From an uncultured Ruthenibacterium sp. (GTDB lineage Bacteria; Bacillota; Clostridia; Oscillospirales; Ruminococcaceae): a stretch of 33,007 bases of DNA. The notes under the pieces were generated by a model. It did no database searches. It was not told the origin of the DNA and saw nothing but the letters and a program-made list of their open reading frames with translations. Below, in pieces: positions 1-7,067 of the stretch. Position numbers and translations under genes: made by a program. The stretch spans positions 136,634-169,640 of the forward strand of contig CAJUMH010000001.1 of NCBI GenBank assembly GCA_910587145.1, given 5' to 3'. The first letter of the stretch is position 1; the number at the start of each line of letters is the position of its first letter.

Positions 1-1061
1 AGAGCACAGCCGCCTATCCTCCGCCCTCGCGCGCGCCCAAGTATCAGCGCGGCGGCGCGGCGTGGGGAGGCCTTTGGAACAAGCGGCAAAGCTTGAAAGG
101 AGAACAGGACGAGCAGACGCTTTTGATGAAAAAGGCGCTCGGCCTTGCCGGCGCCGTCGTCGGCGGATGTGCGGCGGCGCTGTGCGGCCTTGGCTTTTTC
201 TTCTCGCTCGCGGAGCTGATCGAATCGCTTGTTTACGGCTATTTCTTTGCAGACATGCTGATGATTCCGATCGTGTAGGCGCTGTTTGCGGCGGGCGGCG
301 GCCTTCTTGCGCACGCCGGCGCCGGAATGCACCGGCGCGCCAAATATTTTGCATGGTACCGCGCCATCATCGGCGGGCGGCGCGAATGCCCTATCACGGA
401 CATCGCCCGCGCCACGGGCCGCAAGCCGCAGCGGGTGGTGCGCGACCTGCAGGATCTGGTGCGGCACGGCTATTTTCCGCTGGGCTTTGCCGACGCGGAA
501 ACCGGCTGCTTTTACGCCGATAACGACGCCTACCGCAGCCGCAACCCCGAAAAGGCAAAATGGGAGGACGCCGCAGTGCAGCGGCCCGAGCCCGCGCCGG
601 CGGCGCAGCCCGCACAGCGGCCCGAGCCCGCGCCCGAACAGACAGGCCCGCTCGGCGATGCGCACCTGCGGGAATACCGGCGCCGGATGGAGCTGGTGCA
701 GGACCCCGCGCTGCACGAAAAGGCGGCGCGCCTGTATGCCCACGCCGAGGATATCTTTGCCTGGGTGCAGCTGCACCCCGAATGCACCGATGATGTGCGC
801 CGTTTTTGCAATTATTACCTGCCCACGGCCAATAAGCTGCTGGCTACTTACAACGAGGTTGCCCCGCACAAAAACGACAGCCACGTTGCCGCGAGGATCG
901 AAAGCGAGGTCTCGCGCGTGCTGGATACCATGACGACGGCGTTTTGCGGCCTGATGGATAACCTTTTGCAAAACACCGCTGTGGACATGCAGGCCGAGAT
1001 CTCGGCGCTGGAAACTATTTTGGCCCAGGAGGGCCTGACGCAAAGCGGGCCGATGCTGTAG
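1..1061 (+). pseudogene. XpaC-like (halogen-hydrolysis family) membrane protein, 5'-truncated by window edge and interrupted by in-frame TAG
   Basis: Reading frame 3 is open from the left edge, runs through a Pro/Arg-rich cytoplasmic stretch and a hydrophobic segment (about 124-270), meets TAG at 276-278, and continues in the same frame with a second hydrophobic stretch (ALFAAGGGLLAHAGAG) and a soluble domain to TAG at 1059-1061. Both sides of the stop read as one protein: two membrane helices, then a domain with RKPQRVVRDLQDLVRHGYF and a C-terminal helix ending AVDMQAEISALETILAQEGL. That layout matches the XpaC / 5-bromo-4-chloroindolyl phosphate hydrolysis family, often linked to tellurite-resistance (TelA) genes, with no settled biochemical role. 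The stop falls between the two helices and would correspond to one C-to-T change from CAG. I call it a pseudogene. A downstream ATG at 327 could still give a soluble fragment. Family call moderately sure; the interruption is seen directly. Confidence 0.7.
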
Positions 1062-1088
1062 TAGCGGCGCGATGCTGCAGTAGCGGCG
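1051..1088. repeat. 19-bp tandem direct repeat over the stop codon
   Basis: Two adjacent 19-bp units (1051-1069 and 1070-1088, CGATGCTGYAGTAGCGGCG) differ at one base. The first contains the stop codon of the XpaC-like gene; in the second that TAG reads CAG. It looks like a small duplication at the gene end. Confidence 0.75.
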
Positions 1089-1097
1089 CGGCATCGC

Positions 1098-1141
1098 CCA
1101 AGGGGTGTGGCCGCAGGGCCGAAGGCCGCCGCACTCCTTGG
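1098..1141. other. GC-rich hairpin in the spacer before recJ
   Basis: CCAAGGGGTG (1098-1107) pairs with CACTCCTTGG (1132-1141) with one G-U pair, and the loop contains a GGCC/GGCC stem. No T-run follows, so it is not a classical terminator. The rest of the 1062-1313 spacer shows no gene. Confidence 0.4.
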
Positions 1142-1313
1142 GGGAATGCAGGGCCCCCGAACGCCGCATGCGCGCCCTTTGGGGCAGGCGCCGCCATTTC
1201 ATTTTCTGACGCAACCGTCCGAAAAAGAGCGGTAAGCGCAGAAAACGCCCGGCATGACGCCGCCTTTGCCCCCATCTGTTTGAACCAGTCTATTTGAAAA
1301 GGAGCCTCTTTTT

Positions 1314-3365
1314 ATGGTATACCGTTCCTGGCAGATCGCACGGCCCGACCCCGCGCGCCGCGACGCTTTGTGCGCGGCGCTGGAGCTGCCGCGCCTGGTG
1401 TGCGGCGTGCTGTGCGCGCGCGGGCTGGATACGCCCGAGGCGGCGCGCGCGGTGGTGTGCGGCGAGGGCGCCCCTTTTCCGGATCCGATGCTGCTGCCAG
1501 GCATGGCGGCCGCGGTGGAGCGCATTCACCGCGCCGTCGATGGCGGCGAGCGCATCGCCGTATTCGGCGATTATGATGTGGACGGCGTTACGGCCACTGC
1601 GCTTTTGTACCTGTACCTCGATTCCGTGAGCGCCGACGTTTACTATAAGCTGCCCAGCCGCGAGGACGACGGCTACGGCCTGTTTCCTCCTGCCGTGGAA
1701 CAGATGGCGGCCAAGGGCGTACAGCTGATTATCACCGTGGACAACGGCATCTCGGCGCACGAGGCCGCCGACGCGGCGCGCGCCTTGGGTGTGGATCTTG
1801 TTGTGACGGATCATCACCTGCCGCCCCAAACGCTGCCAAAGGCCGCGGCGGTGGTGGATCCGCAGCTGCCGGGCAGCGGCGAAGCGTATCGCGGCCTTTC
1901 GGGCGCGGGCGTGGCGTTTTTGCTGGCGGCGGCACTGGAGGGCTGCCCGCCCGAAGAGCTGCTGCCCTTTTACGGCGATCTTGCGGCGGTGGGCACGGTC
2001 GCCGATGTCATGCCTCTCACGGGCATAAACCGCCGCATCGTGCGGGAGGGGCTTTTGCTGCTGCAGCAAACCGAGCGGCCGGGCATTGCGGCGCTGCTGG
2101 AGGAATGCAGCCTTGCGGACAAGCCGCTGACGGCGGAAAACATCTCGTTTGCGCTTGCGCCGCGCCTGAACGCAGCCGGCCGCATGGACAGCGCCACCGG
2201 CGCGCTGGAGCTGCTTTTGTGCGAAGACCCGGACGAGGCCGCGCAATGGGCGCGGCAGCTGGAGCAAAAAAACACGGCCCGCCAAAAGGCCGAACAGGAA
2301 ATTCTGCAAAACGTGTTCGATACCTTAGCGGCGGACGCCTCCTATCGCACCGACCGCGTGCTGGTGGTGTGGGGGCGCGGCTATCATCCGGGCGTTATCG
2401 GCATTGTGGCCTCCCGTGTGATAGAGCGTTTTGGCAAGCCCGCGATCATTATTTCCGTCGATGAAAAGGGCGAGGGTCGCGGCTCCGGGCGCGGCACGGC
2501 CGGCTTTTCGCTGTACGATGCCATCGCCGCCTGCTCCGGGCTGCTCGTGCGGTTCGGCGGCCACGCGCAGGCGGCGGGGCTTTCCATCCGGGAGGAACAG
2601 CTGCCCGCCTTTCGGCGCGCCGTCAACGCATGGGCAGCGCGCAGCGAGCCGGTGCCGGCGCTTTCGACGCTGCGGATTGATCTGCCGGTGCTTCTGAGCG
2701 AGCTGCACGCGCAGGATGTGCAGGCGCTCTCAGTGCTGGCGCCGTTCGGCAGCGGCAATCCCGCGCCGCTGTTCCTCATCGAAAACGCCGTGATCGAGGC
2801 CATAGCCCCGCTGAGCGAGGGCAAACACTCCCGTGTGCGCCTGCGGCAGGGGCCGGGCGTGCTCTACGCGGCACTGTTCGGCCGCGCGCCCGAGGCACTT
2901 GGCTACCGGGTGGGCGACGCCGTGGACGCGGCCGTGAGCCTCTCGGTTTATGAAGGGAAAAACGGTCCGATGCTCTCGGCACGCCTGCGGGAGCTGCGCC
3001 CCGCCGGGCTGGACGAGCAGTGTCTGGAGGCGGCGGCCCTGTATGAGGCATTCCTCTGCGGCGCGCCGCTTACGCGCGCGCAGCGCGCGCGGCTATGCCC
3101 CGTGCGCGCGGATACCGTTGCGCTGTACCGCGCGCTGGCCGCCGTGCCGGACGGCGTTTTGGCAGACGATCTGCGCCCGCTGTTTGCGCGGCTGGGCGCC
3201 GAAAACGCGGGCAAAACGCTCGTTTCGCTGGAGGCGCTGCGCGAGCTGGGCTTTGCCGAGGTGTGCGAAACGCCGCACGGCGCGCGGTGGCGGCTGACGC
3301 CGTGCCGGAAAAAAAAGGATCTGGCGTCCGCGCCTGTTTTACGCAGATTGGAGGCAGCACAGTGA
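1314..3365 (+). CDS. recJ: Single-stranded-DNA-specific 5'-3' exonuclease RecJ
   Basis: RecJ degrades single-stranded DNA from the 5' end in recombinational repair and mismatch repair. The 683-residue product has the DHH phosphoesterase core: DYDVDG at about residues 86-91, TVDNGI near 141, the DHH-type TDHH near 165-168, then the DHHA1 motif GGHAQAAG and a C-terminal OB-like region (LAPFGSGNPAP onward). The start is ATG 1314, nine bases after an AAGGAG site. Length suits a Firmicute RecJ with an added C-terminal domain. The stop TGA (3363-3365) overlaps the rel start codon, so the two genes are likely translationally coupled, as in many Clostridia where recJ, rel, dtd and a metallo-hydrolase lie together. 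Confidence 0.95.
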   Translation: MVYRSWQIARPDPARRDALCAALELPRLVCGVLCARGLDTPEAARAVVCGEGAPFPDPMLLPGMAAAVERIHRAVDGGERIAVFGDYDVDGVTATALLYLYLDSVSADVYYKLPSREDDGYGLFPPAVEQMAAKGVQLIITVDNGISAHEAADAARALGVDLVVTDHHLPPQTLPKAAAVVDPQLPGSGEAYRGLSGAGVAFLLAAALEGCPPEELLPFYGDLAAVGTVADVMPLTGINRRIVREGLLLLQQTERPGIAALLEECSLADKPLTAENISFALAPRLNAAGRMDSATGALELLLCEDPDEAAQWARQLEQKNTARQKAEQEILQNVFDTLAADASYRTDRVLVVWGRGYHPGVIGIVASRVIERFGKPAIIISVDEKGEGRGSGRGTAGFSLYDAIAACSGLLVRFGGHAQAAGLSIREEQLPAFRRAVNAWAARSEPVPALSTLRIDLPVLLSELHAQDVQALSVLAPFGSGNPAPLFLIENAVIEAIAPLSEGKHSRVRLRQGPGVLYAALFGRAPEALGYRVGDAVDAAVSLSVYEGKNGPMLSARLRELRPAGLDEQCLEAAALYEAFLCGAPLTRAQRARLCPVRADTVALYRALAAVPDGVLADDLRPLFARLGAENAGKTLVSLEALRELGFAEVCETPHGARWRLTPCRKKKDLASAPVLRRLEAAQ

Positions 3366-5542
3366 TGGAGGAACGGGAGAAAATTGCCGTAAAAACCTAT
3401 GGGGATCTGGAACGCGCGATCACGGATTCCGGCAGGCCTTACGATCTTGCCGCCATCGAACGCGCCTATGTTACGGCCGAAAAGGCGCACGCGGGCCAAA
3501 AGCGCCTGTCGGGCGAGCTGTATGTCAGCCACCCCATCGCCGTGGCATGCCTTGTCGCAGACCTTGGGCTGGATACCAATTCCGTTATTGCGGCGCTTTT
3601 GCACGATACGGTGGAGGATACCGACATTACATCGGACAACGTGCGCGCGGCGTTTGGCAGCGACGTTGCCCTTCTGGTGGACGGCGTGACAAAGCTGACA
3701 CAAATGACGTTTTCCTCGGTGGAGGAGCAGCAGGCCGAGAACCTGCGCAAAATGCTGCTGGCCATGAGCAAGGACGTGCGCGTAATGCTCATCAAGCTGT
3801 GCGACCGGCTGCACAACATGCGCACCGGCGACGGCTGGCCGGAGCAAAAGCGCCGGGATAAGGCGCTCGAAACCATGGAGGTTTACGCGCCCATTGCCCA
3901 CCGCCTTGGCATGAGCAACGTAAAGGAAGAGCTGGAAGACCGCAGCCTGCGCTATCTGGACCCCGTCGGTTATCAGGACATCACCGACGCCCTTGCCAAA
4001 AACGGCGCGGCCGATTCGTTTATCGCGGGCATCGCGGAAAAAATCCGCGAGCGCCTCGCGCAGTTCGGCATGAGCGACTGCACCATCAAAAAGCGGGTAA
4101 AAAGCGTATACGGCATCTACCGCAAGATGTATATGCAGAACCGCTCGTTTGAAGAGATCTATGACGTCTACGCCGTGCGCATCATCCTGAACACCGTCGG
4201 CGAATGCTACAACGCGCTGGGCGTCATCCACGATCTGTATCATTCCATTCCCAGCCGGTTCAAGGATTATATCTCCACGCCGAAGCCGAACCTGTACAAA
4301 TCGCTGCATACAACGGTGATCGGGCACGAGGGCATCCCCTTCGAGGTGCAGATCCGCACCTGGGAGATGGATCAAACCGCCGAATACGGCGTTGCTGCGC
4401 ACTGGAAATATAAGGCGGGCGTAAATACCAAGGATAAGCTGGACGACCGCATCGCCTGGGTGCGCCAGCTGCTGGAGAGCCAGCGCGAGAGCGACGACGC
4501 GGGCGATCTTTTGCACGATATCAAAAGCGAGCTGCTGCCCGAGGACGTATTTGCCTTTACCCCCAAGGGCGATGTGATCAATCTGCCCGCGGGCGCGACC
4601 GCCATTGATTTTGCCTATGCCATCCATTCCGCCGTTGGCAACCGCATGGTAGGCGCCAAGGCCAACGGGCGCATCGTGCCCATCGATCATAAAATCGTCA
4701 CGGGCGAGATCATCGAGGTAATTACCGGCCCGCAGGACAAAGGCCCCAGCCGCGATTGGCTGAACATCGTTACCACCAGCGAGGCGCGCAACAAGATCCG
4801 CAACTGGTTCAAAAAAGAGCGCAAGGAAGAGAATATCGCCGAGGGCAAGGCGGCGCTGGAAAAAGAGCTGCGGCGCAACCTTGTAACGATCCCGGCCGAA
4901 AAATACGATGCGTTTATGGCAGATCTGGCCCGGCGCCAGCGCCTGAACACGCCCGAAGAGCTGTATGCCGCCATCGGCTACGGCGGGCTGCAGCTCTCCC
5001 GCCTGATGATCCGGATCAAGGATGAATACGCGCGCCTGCTGAAGGAAAAAGACCCTGTCGAGCTGCTGAGCATTCCCATCAAAAAGCAGAAGGCCAGCGA
5101 GGGCGTCATCATCGAGGGGCTGGATAACTGCATGGTAAAATTCGCCAAATGCTGCAATCCGCTGCCCGGCGACGATATCATCGGCTTTATCACGCGCGGC
5201 TTCGGTGTTTCCATCCATAAGCGCAGCTGCCCGAACGCAAGCAACGGCCTTCTGGGCGAGGATGCGCCCCGCTGGGTGAGCGCCCACTGGGCGGAGAGTG
5301 TGAAGGAAAGCTTCAAATCCTCGCTGGAGATCTCGGCGATGGACCGCGACGGCCTGATGGCCGACGTGGCAATGCTCATTGCCGAAATGCATCTGCCGTG
5401 CTACGCCATTTCGGCAAGGCAGCTGCCCGACGGCCGCGCCACCATGTCGCTGACGGTGGGCGTGAACAACACCGAGCACCTGAACACCGTTATCGGCCGC
5501 CTGCGCAGGATCAAAAGCATCACAAGCATCTCGCGGGTGTAG
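3365..5542 (+). CDS. rel: Bifunctional (p)ppGpp synthetase/hydrolase (Rel)
   Basis: Makes and degrades the alarmone (p)ppGpp, setting growth rate and starvation response on the ribosome. The 725-residue protein has the full long-RSH layout. The N-terminal HD hydrolase has His56 (SHP) and His80-Asp81 in LLHDTVEDT. The synthetase domain follows, with RFKD at about 298-301 (the RxKD form of bifunctional enzymes), KSLHTTV and EVQIRTWEMD. Then come a TGS domain (DVFAFTPKGDVINLPAGATA), a Cys-rich zinc-finger region (KFAKCCNPLPGDDI) and a C-terminal ACT domain. Both catalytic centres look intact. The start is ATG 3365, overlapping the recJ stop and preceded by GGAGG; the reading frame extends further upstream inside recJ but that part is antiparallel-frame noise. 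Stop is TAG. Confidence 0.95.
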   Translation: MEEREKIAVKTYGDLERAITDSGRPYDLAAIERAYVTAEKAHAGQKRLSGELYVSHPIAVACLVADLGLDTNSVIAALLHDTVEDTDITSDNVRAAFGSDVALLVDGVTKLTQMTFSSVEEQQAENLRKMLLAMSKDVRVMLIKLCDRLHNMRTGDGWPEQKRRDKALETMEVYAPIAHRLGMSNVKEELEDRSLRYLDPVGYQDITDALAKNGAADSFIAGIAEKIRERLAQFGMSDCTIKKRVKSVYGIYRKMYMQNRSFEEIYDVYAVRIILNTVGECYNALGVIHDLYHSIPSRFKDYISTPKPNLYKSLHTTVIGHEGIPFEVQIRTWEMDQTAEYGVAAHWKYKAGVNTKDKLDDRIAWVRQLLESQRESDDAGDLLHDIKSELLPEDVFAFTPKGDVINLPAGATAIDFAYAIHSAVGNRMVGAKANGRIVPIDHKIVTGEIIEVITGPQDKGPSRDWLNIVTTSEARNKIRNWFKKERKEENIAEGKAALEKELRRNLVTIPAEKYDAFMADLARRQRLNTPEELYAAIGYGGLQLSRLMIRIKDEYARLLKEKDPVELLSIPIKKQKASEGVIIEGLDNCMVKFAKCCNPLPGDDIIGFITRGFGVSIHKRSCPNASNGLLGEDAPRWVSAHWAESVKESFKSSLEISAMDRDGLMADVAMLIAEMHLPCYAISARQLPDGRATMSLTVGVNNTEHLNTVIGRLRRIKSITSISRV

Positions 5543-5560
5543 GCGAAGCCCGCGCTCCCA

Positions 5561-5586
5561 CGCAAAGGCGTTTCGCAAAGGCGTTT
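5561..5586. repeat. 13-bp perfect tandem repeat after rel
   Basis: CGCAAAGGCGTTT occurs twice head to tail (5561-5573, 5574-5586), 18 bases after the rel stop. The rest of the spacer to dtd is AT-rich (two TATAAA-like boxes near 5616 and 5640) and may hold a promoter, but no box has a well-spaced -35. Confidence 0.7.
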
Positions 5587-5668
5587 CTCTTTACAGAGTG
5601 CTTTCCGGCCGCTTCTATAAAATCCGCTTTTTCGTATGTTTATATAAAAAACAGCAAAGGATGATCGC

Positions 5669-6142
5669 ATGCGTGCAGTAATCCAGCGCGTGAGCGCGGC
5701 GAGTGTTTCGGTAAACGGCGGTGCGCCGCGCGCCATTGGGCGCGGGCTCGTAATCCTGCTTGGCGTGCGCGATACCGATACGCTCGAGCTCTGCCCCAAG
5801 CTTGCGCAAAAATGCGCCGGGCTGCGCATCTTTGACGACGCAGACGGCAAACTGAATCTTTCGGCCGAGACGCTGGGGCTTCAGGCACTGGTGGTTTCAA
5901 ACTTTACGCTGTACGGCGATACCCGAAAGGGCAAACGGCCCAGCTTTATCGCGGCCGCAAAGTCGCCCCTTGCGGTGGATGCCTACGAGGCGTTTGTTGC
6001 CGAGTTGCGCAAAACGGGGCTTTCCGATGTGCAGACCGGCGAATTTGGCGCTGAAATGCAGGTGAGCCTTACCAACGACGGCCCCATCACCATCGTGATT
6101 GATACCGACGAATGGAACGCTCCGGAAAGGAAACACGTATGA
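5669..6142 (+). CDS. dtd: D-aminoacyl-tRNA deacylase
   Basis: Removes D-amino acids (and glycine) mischarged on tRNA. The product is 157 residues, close to the family's usual 145-150, and starts MRAVIQRVSAASVSV as the family does. The two signature loops are present: SNFTLYGDTRKGKRPSF at about 77-93, where most members have SQFTL, and the Gly-Pro loop NDGPIT at about 136-141 that screens chirality. The Q-to-N change in the first loop is a mild oddity. The start ATG 5669 has AAAGGA nine bases upstream. The stop TGA overlaps the next start codon (ATGA), so dtd and the hydrolase are coupled. Confidence 0.93.
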   Translation: MRAVIQRVSAASVSVNGGAPRAIGRGLVILLGVRDTDTLELCPKLAQKCAGLRIFDDADGKLNLSAETLGLQALVVSNFTLYGDTRKGKRPSFIAAAKSPLAVDAYEAFVAELRKTGLSDVQTGEFGAEMQVSLTNDGPITIVIDTDEWNAPERKHV

Positions 6143-6729
6143 AGATTTATCACATTCCCGCCCCCACGCCGCCTTGCGCCAATACGTTTTTGCTCATTGG
6201 CGCAAACGGCAAGGCTGCCGCCATCGACCCCGGTGCAAACGCCGCGGAATACCTGCGCCTGCTGGAGGAGCACGGCGCACGGCTGACGCATATTTTGCTC
6301 ACGCACGGCCACTACGACCATGTGGGCGCGGCGGCGGCGCTGCGCGAAAAAACGGGCGCGCAGGTGTGGCTGAACCCGCAGGATACGGCAGGCGACAGGC
6401 TTTTTCCCTTTACAGCGCCGGATCACGCTTACACCAACGGCGAAACCATTTTGGTGGACAGCGACCTTTCGTTCCGGGTAATCGCCACGCCCGGCCACAG
6501 CGAGGGCTCGGTTTGCCTGCTGTGCAAGGACCTGCTCTTTACCGGCGATACGCTTTTTGCGGGCGATATCGGCCGCACCGATCTTGCCGGCGGCGATATG
6601 GGCGCTATGCGCCAGAGCCTTGCAAAGCTGTGCGCCGCCGTCACCGGGGATGTTCGCGTACTGCCCGGCCACGAGGATTTTTCCACGATGGAGTACGAAA
6701 AACAGCACAACCCCTATTTGCAGGGGTGA
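6139..6729 (+). CDS. Metallo-beta-lactamase-fold hydrolase, glyoxalase-II-like
   Basis: A 196-residue soluble zinc hydrolase of the glyoxalase-II/YcbL-like group. It shows the metal ligands in order: THGHYDHVG (His56, His58, Asp60, His61), PGHSEGS (His120), GDTLF (Asp137) and PGHED (His178). This is the full dinuclear set of the fold. There is no C-terminal substrate domain of classical glyoxalase II, so the substrate is unknown. In-frame codons exist upstream to 6112, but ATG 6139 has a good AAAGGA site and gives MKIYHIPAPTPPCANTF, the usual beginning of the family. It overlaps dtd by four bases. It is the last gene before a hairpin and repeat-rich spacer. Confidence 0.9.
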   Translation: MKIYHIPAPTPPCANTFLLIGANGKAAAIDPGANAAEYLRLLEEHGARLTHILLTHGHYDHVGAAAALREKTGAQVWLNPQDTAGDRLFPFTAPDHAYTNGETILVDSDLSFRVIATPGHSEGSVCLLCKDLLFTGDTLFAGDIGRTDLAGGDMGAMRQSLAKLCAAVTGDVRVLPGHEDFSTMEYEKQHNPYLQG

Positions 6730-6747
6730 GCTTTTGATCGAAATTTC

Positions 6748-6788
6748 AGAAGCTTTTGCTTCTTTTCTTTGCGAAGAAAAGAAGCGAA
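6748..6788 (+). terminator. Two mutually exclusive hairpins after the hydrolase gene
   Basis: AGAAGC (6748-6753 region) can pair with GCTTCT (6758-6763) over a TTTT loop, followed by TTTCTTT, a terminator-like form. The same GCTTCTTTTCTT (6758-6769) also pairs perfectly over 12 bp with AAGAAAAGAAGC (6774-6785) across loop TGCG. Only one can form at a time. The second lacks a T-run. Confidence 0.5.
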
Positions 6789-6807
6789 ACTTCCCCAAAA
6801 TGCTTTC

Positions 6808-6940
6808 CCTTCCCTGAAAAAGGGATCCCTCCGGAGAAATTGCGTTTTCCTTCCCTGAAAAAAGGGATCCCTCCGGAGAAATTGCGTTTTCCTTCCCTGA
6901 AAAAAGGGATCCCTCCGGAGAAATTGCGTTTTCCTTCCCT
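6808..6940. repeat. 42-bp tandem repeat, three units plus a partial fourth
   Basis: Units at 6808-6848 (41 bp, one A fewer), 6849-6890 and 6891-6932, with the first 8 bases of another at 6933-6940. Apart from the A-run length the units are identical. Each contains the palindromes AGGGATCCCT and CTCCGGAG, and CCCT can pair with AGGG around the A-run. Being 42 bp, the array stays in frame on both strands and would read as a 14-residue repeat (plus strand FPSLKKGIPPEKLR), but no ribosome site or start supports a gene. Confidence 0.9.
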
Positions 6941-6968
6941 GCTCAACCGTGAAAAAGGAAGCGAAAGA

Positions 6969-7067
6969 GCGCCAAGGGAGTTTTCCCTTCGTCTAAAATT
7001 TTTAAATTTCAAATTCCGCTGCAAATTTAAAAATTTCTTTACGCCTCATTCCGATGCCCCTTGGCGC
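6969..7067. repeat. Nested inverted repeats upstream of hemZ
   Basis: GCGCCAAGGG (6969-6978) is repeated inverted as CCCTTGGCGC (7058-7067). Inside lies a perfect 14-bp inverted repeat, AAATTTTTAAATTT (6996-7009) against AAATTTAAAAATTT (7023-7036), with a 13-base loop, and a small AAGGGA/TCCCTT hairpin (6975-6990). The nearest ATG in the hemZ frame (7054) is inside this structure. A further hairpin, GCCTTTT-GCG-AAAAGGC, sits at 7132-7148. Confidence 0.75.

Noticed and set aside
276..278. TAG reassigned to an amino acid throughout the organism
   Set aside because: rel, the zinc-ribbon gene, ispE, the radical SAM gene and fbp all end in TAG at the normal family length, so TAG is a working stop here.
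2948..5578. 876-codon open frame on the minus strand
   Set aside because: It lies antisense to recJ and rel, has no family resemblance, and is explained by GC-rich codon use.
6808..6940. CRISPR array
   Set aside because: Units are contiguous with no spacers, and no cas gene is present.
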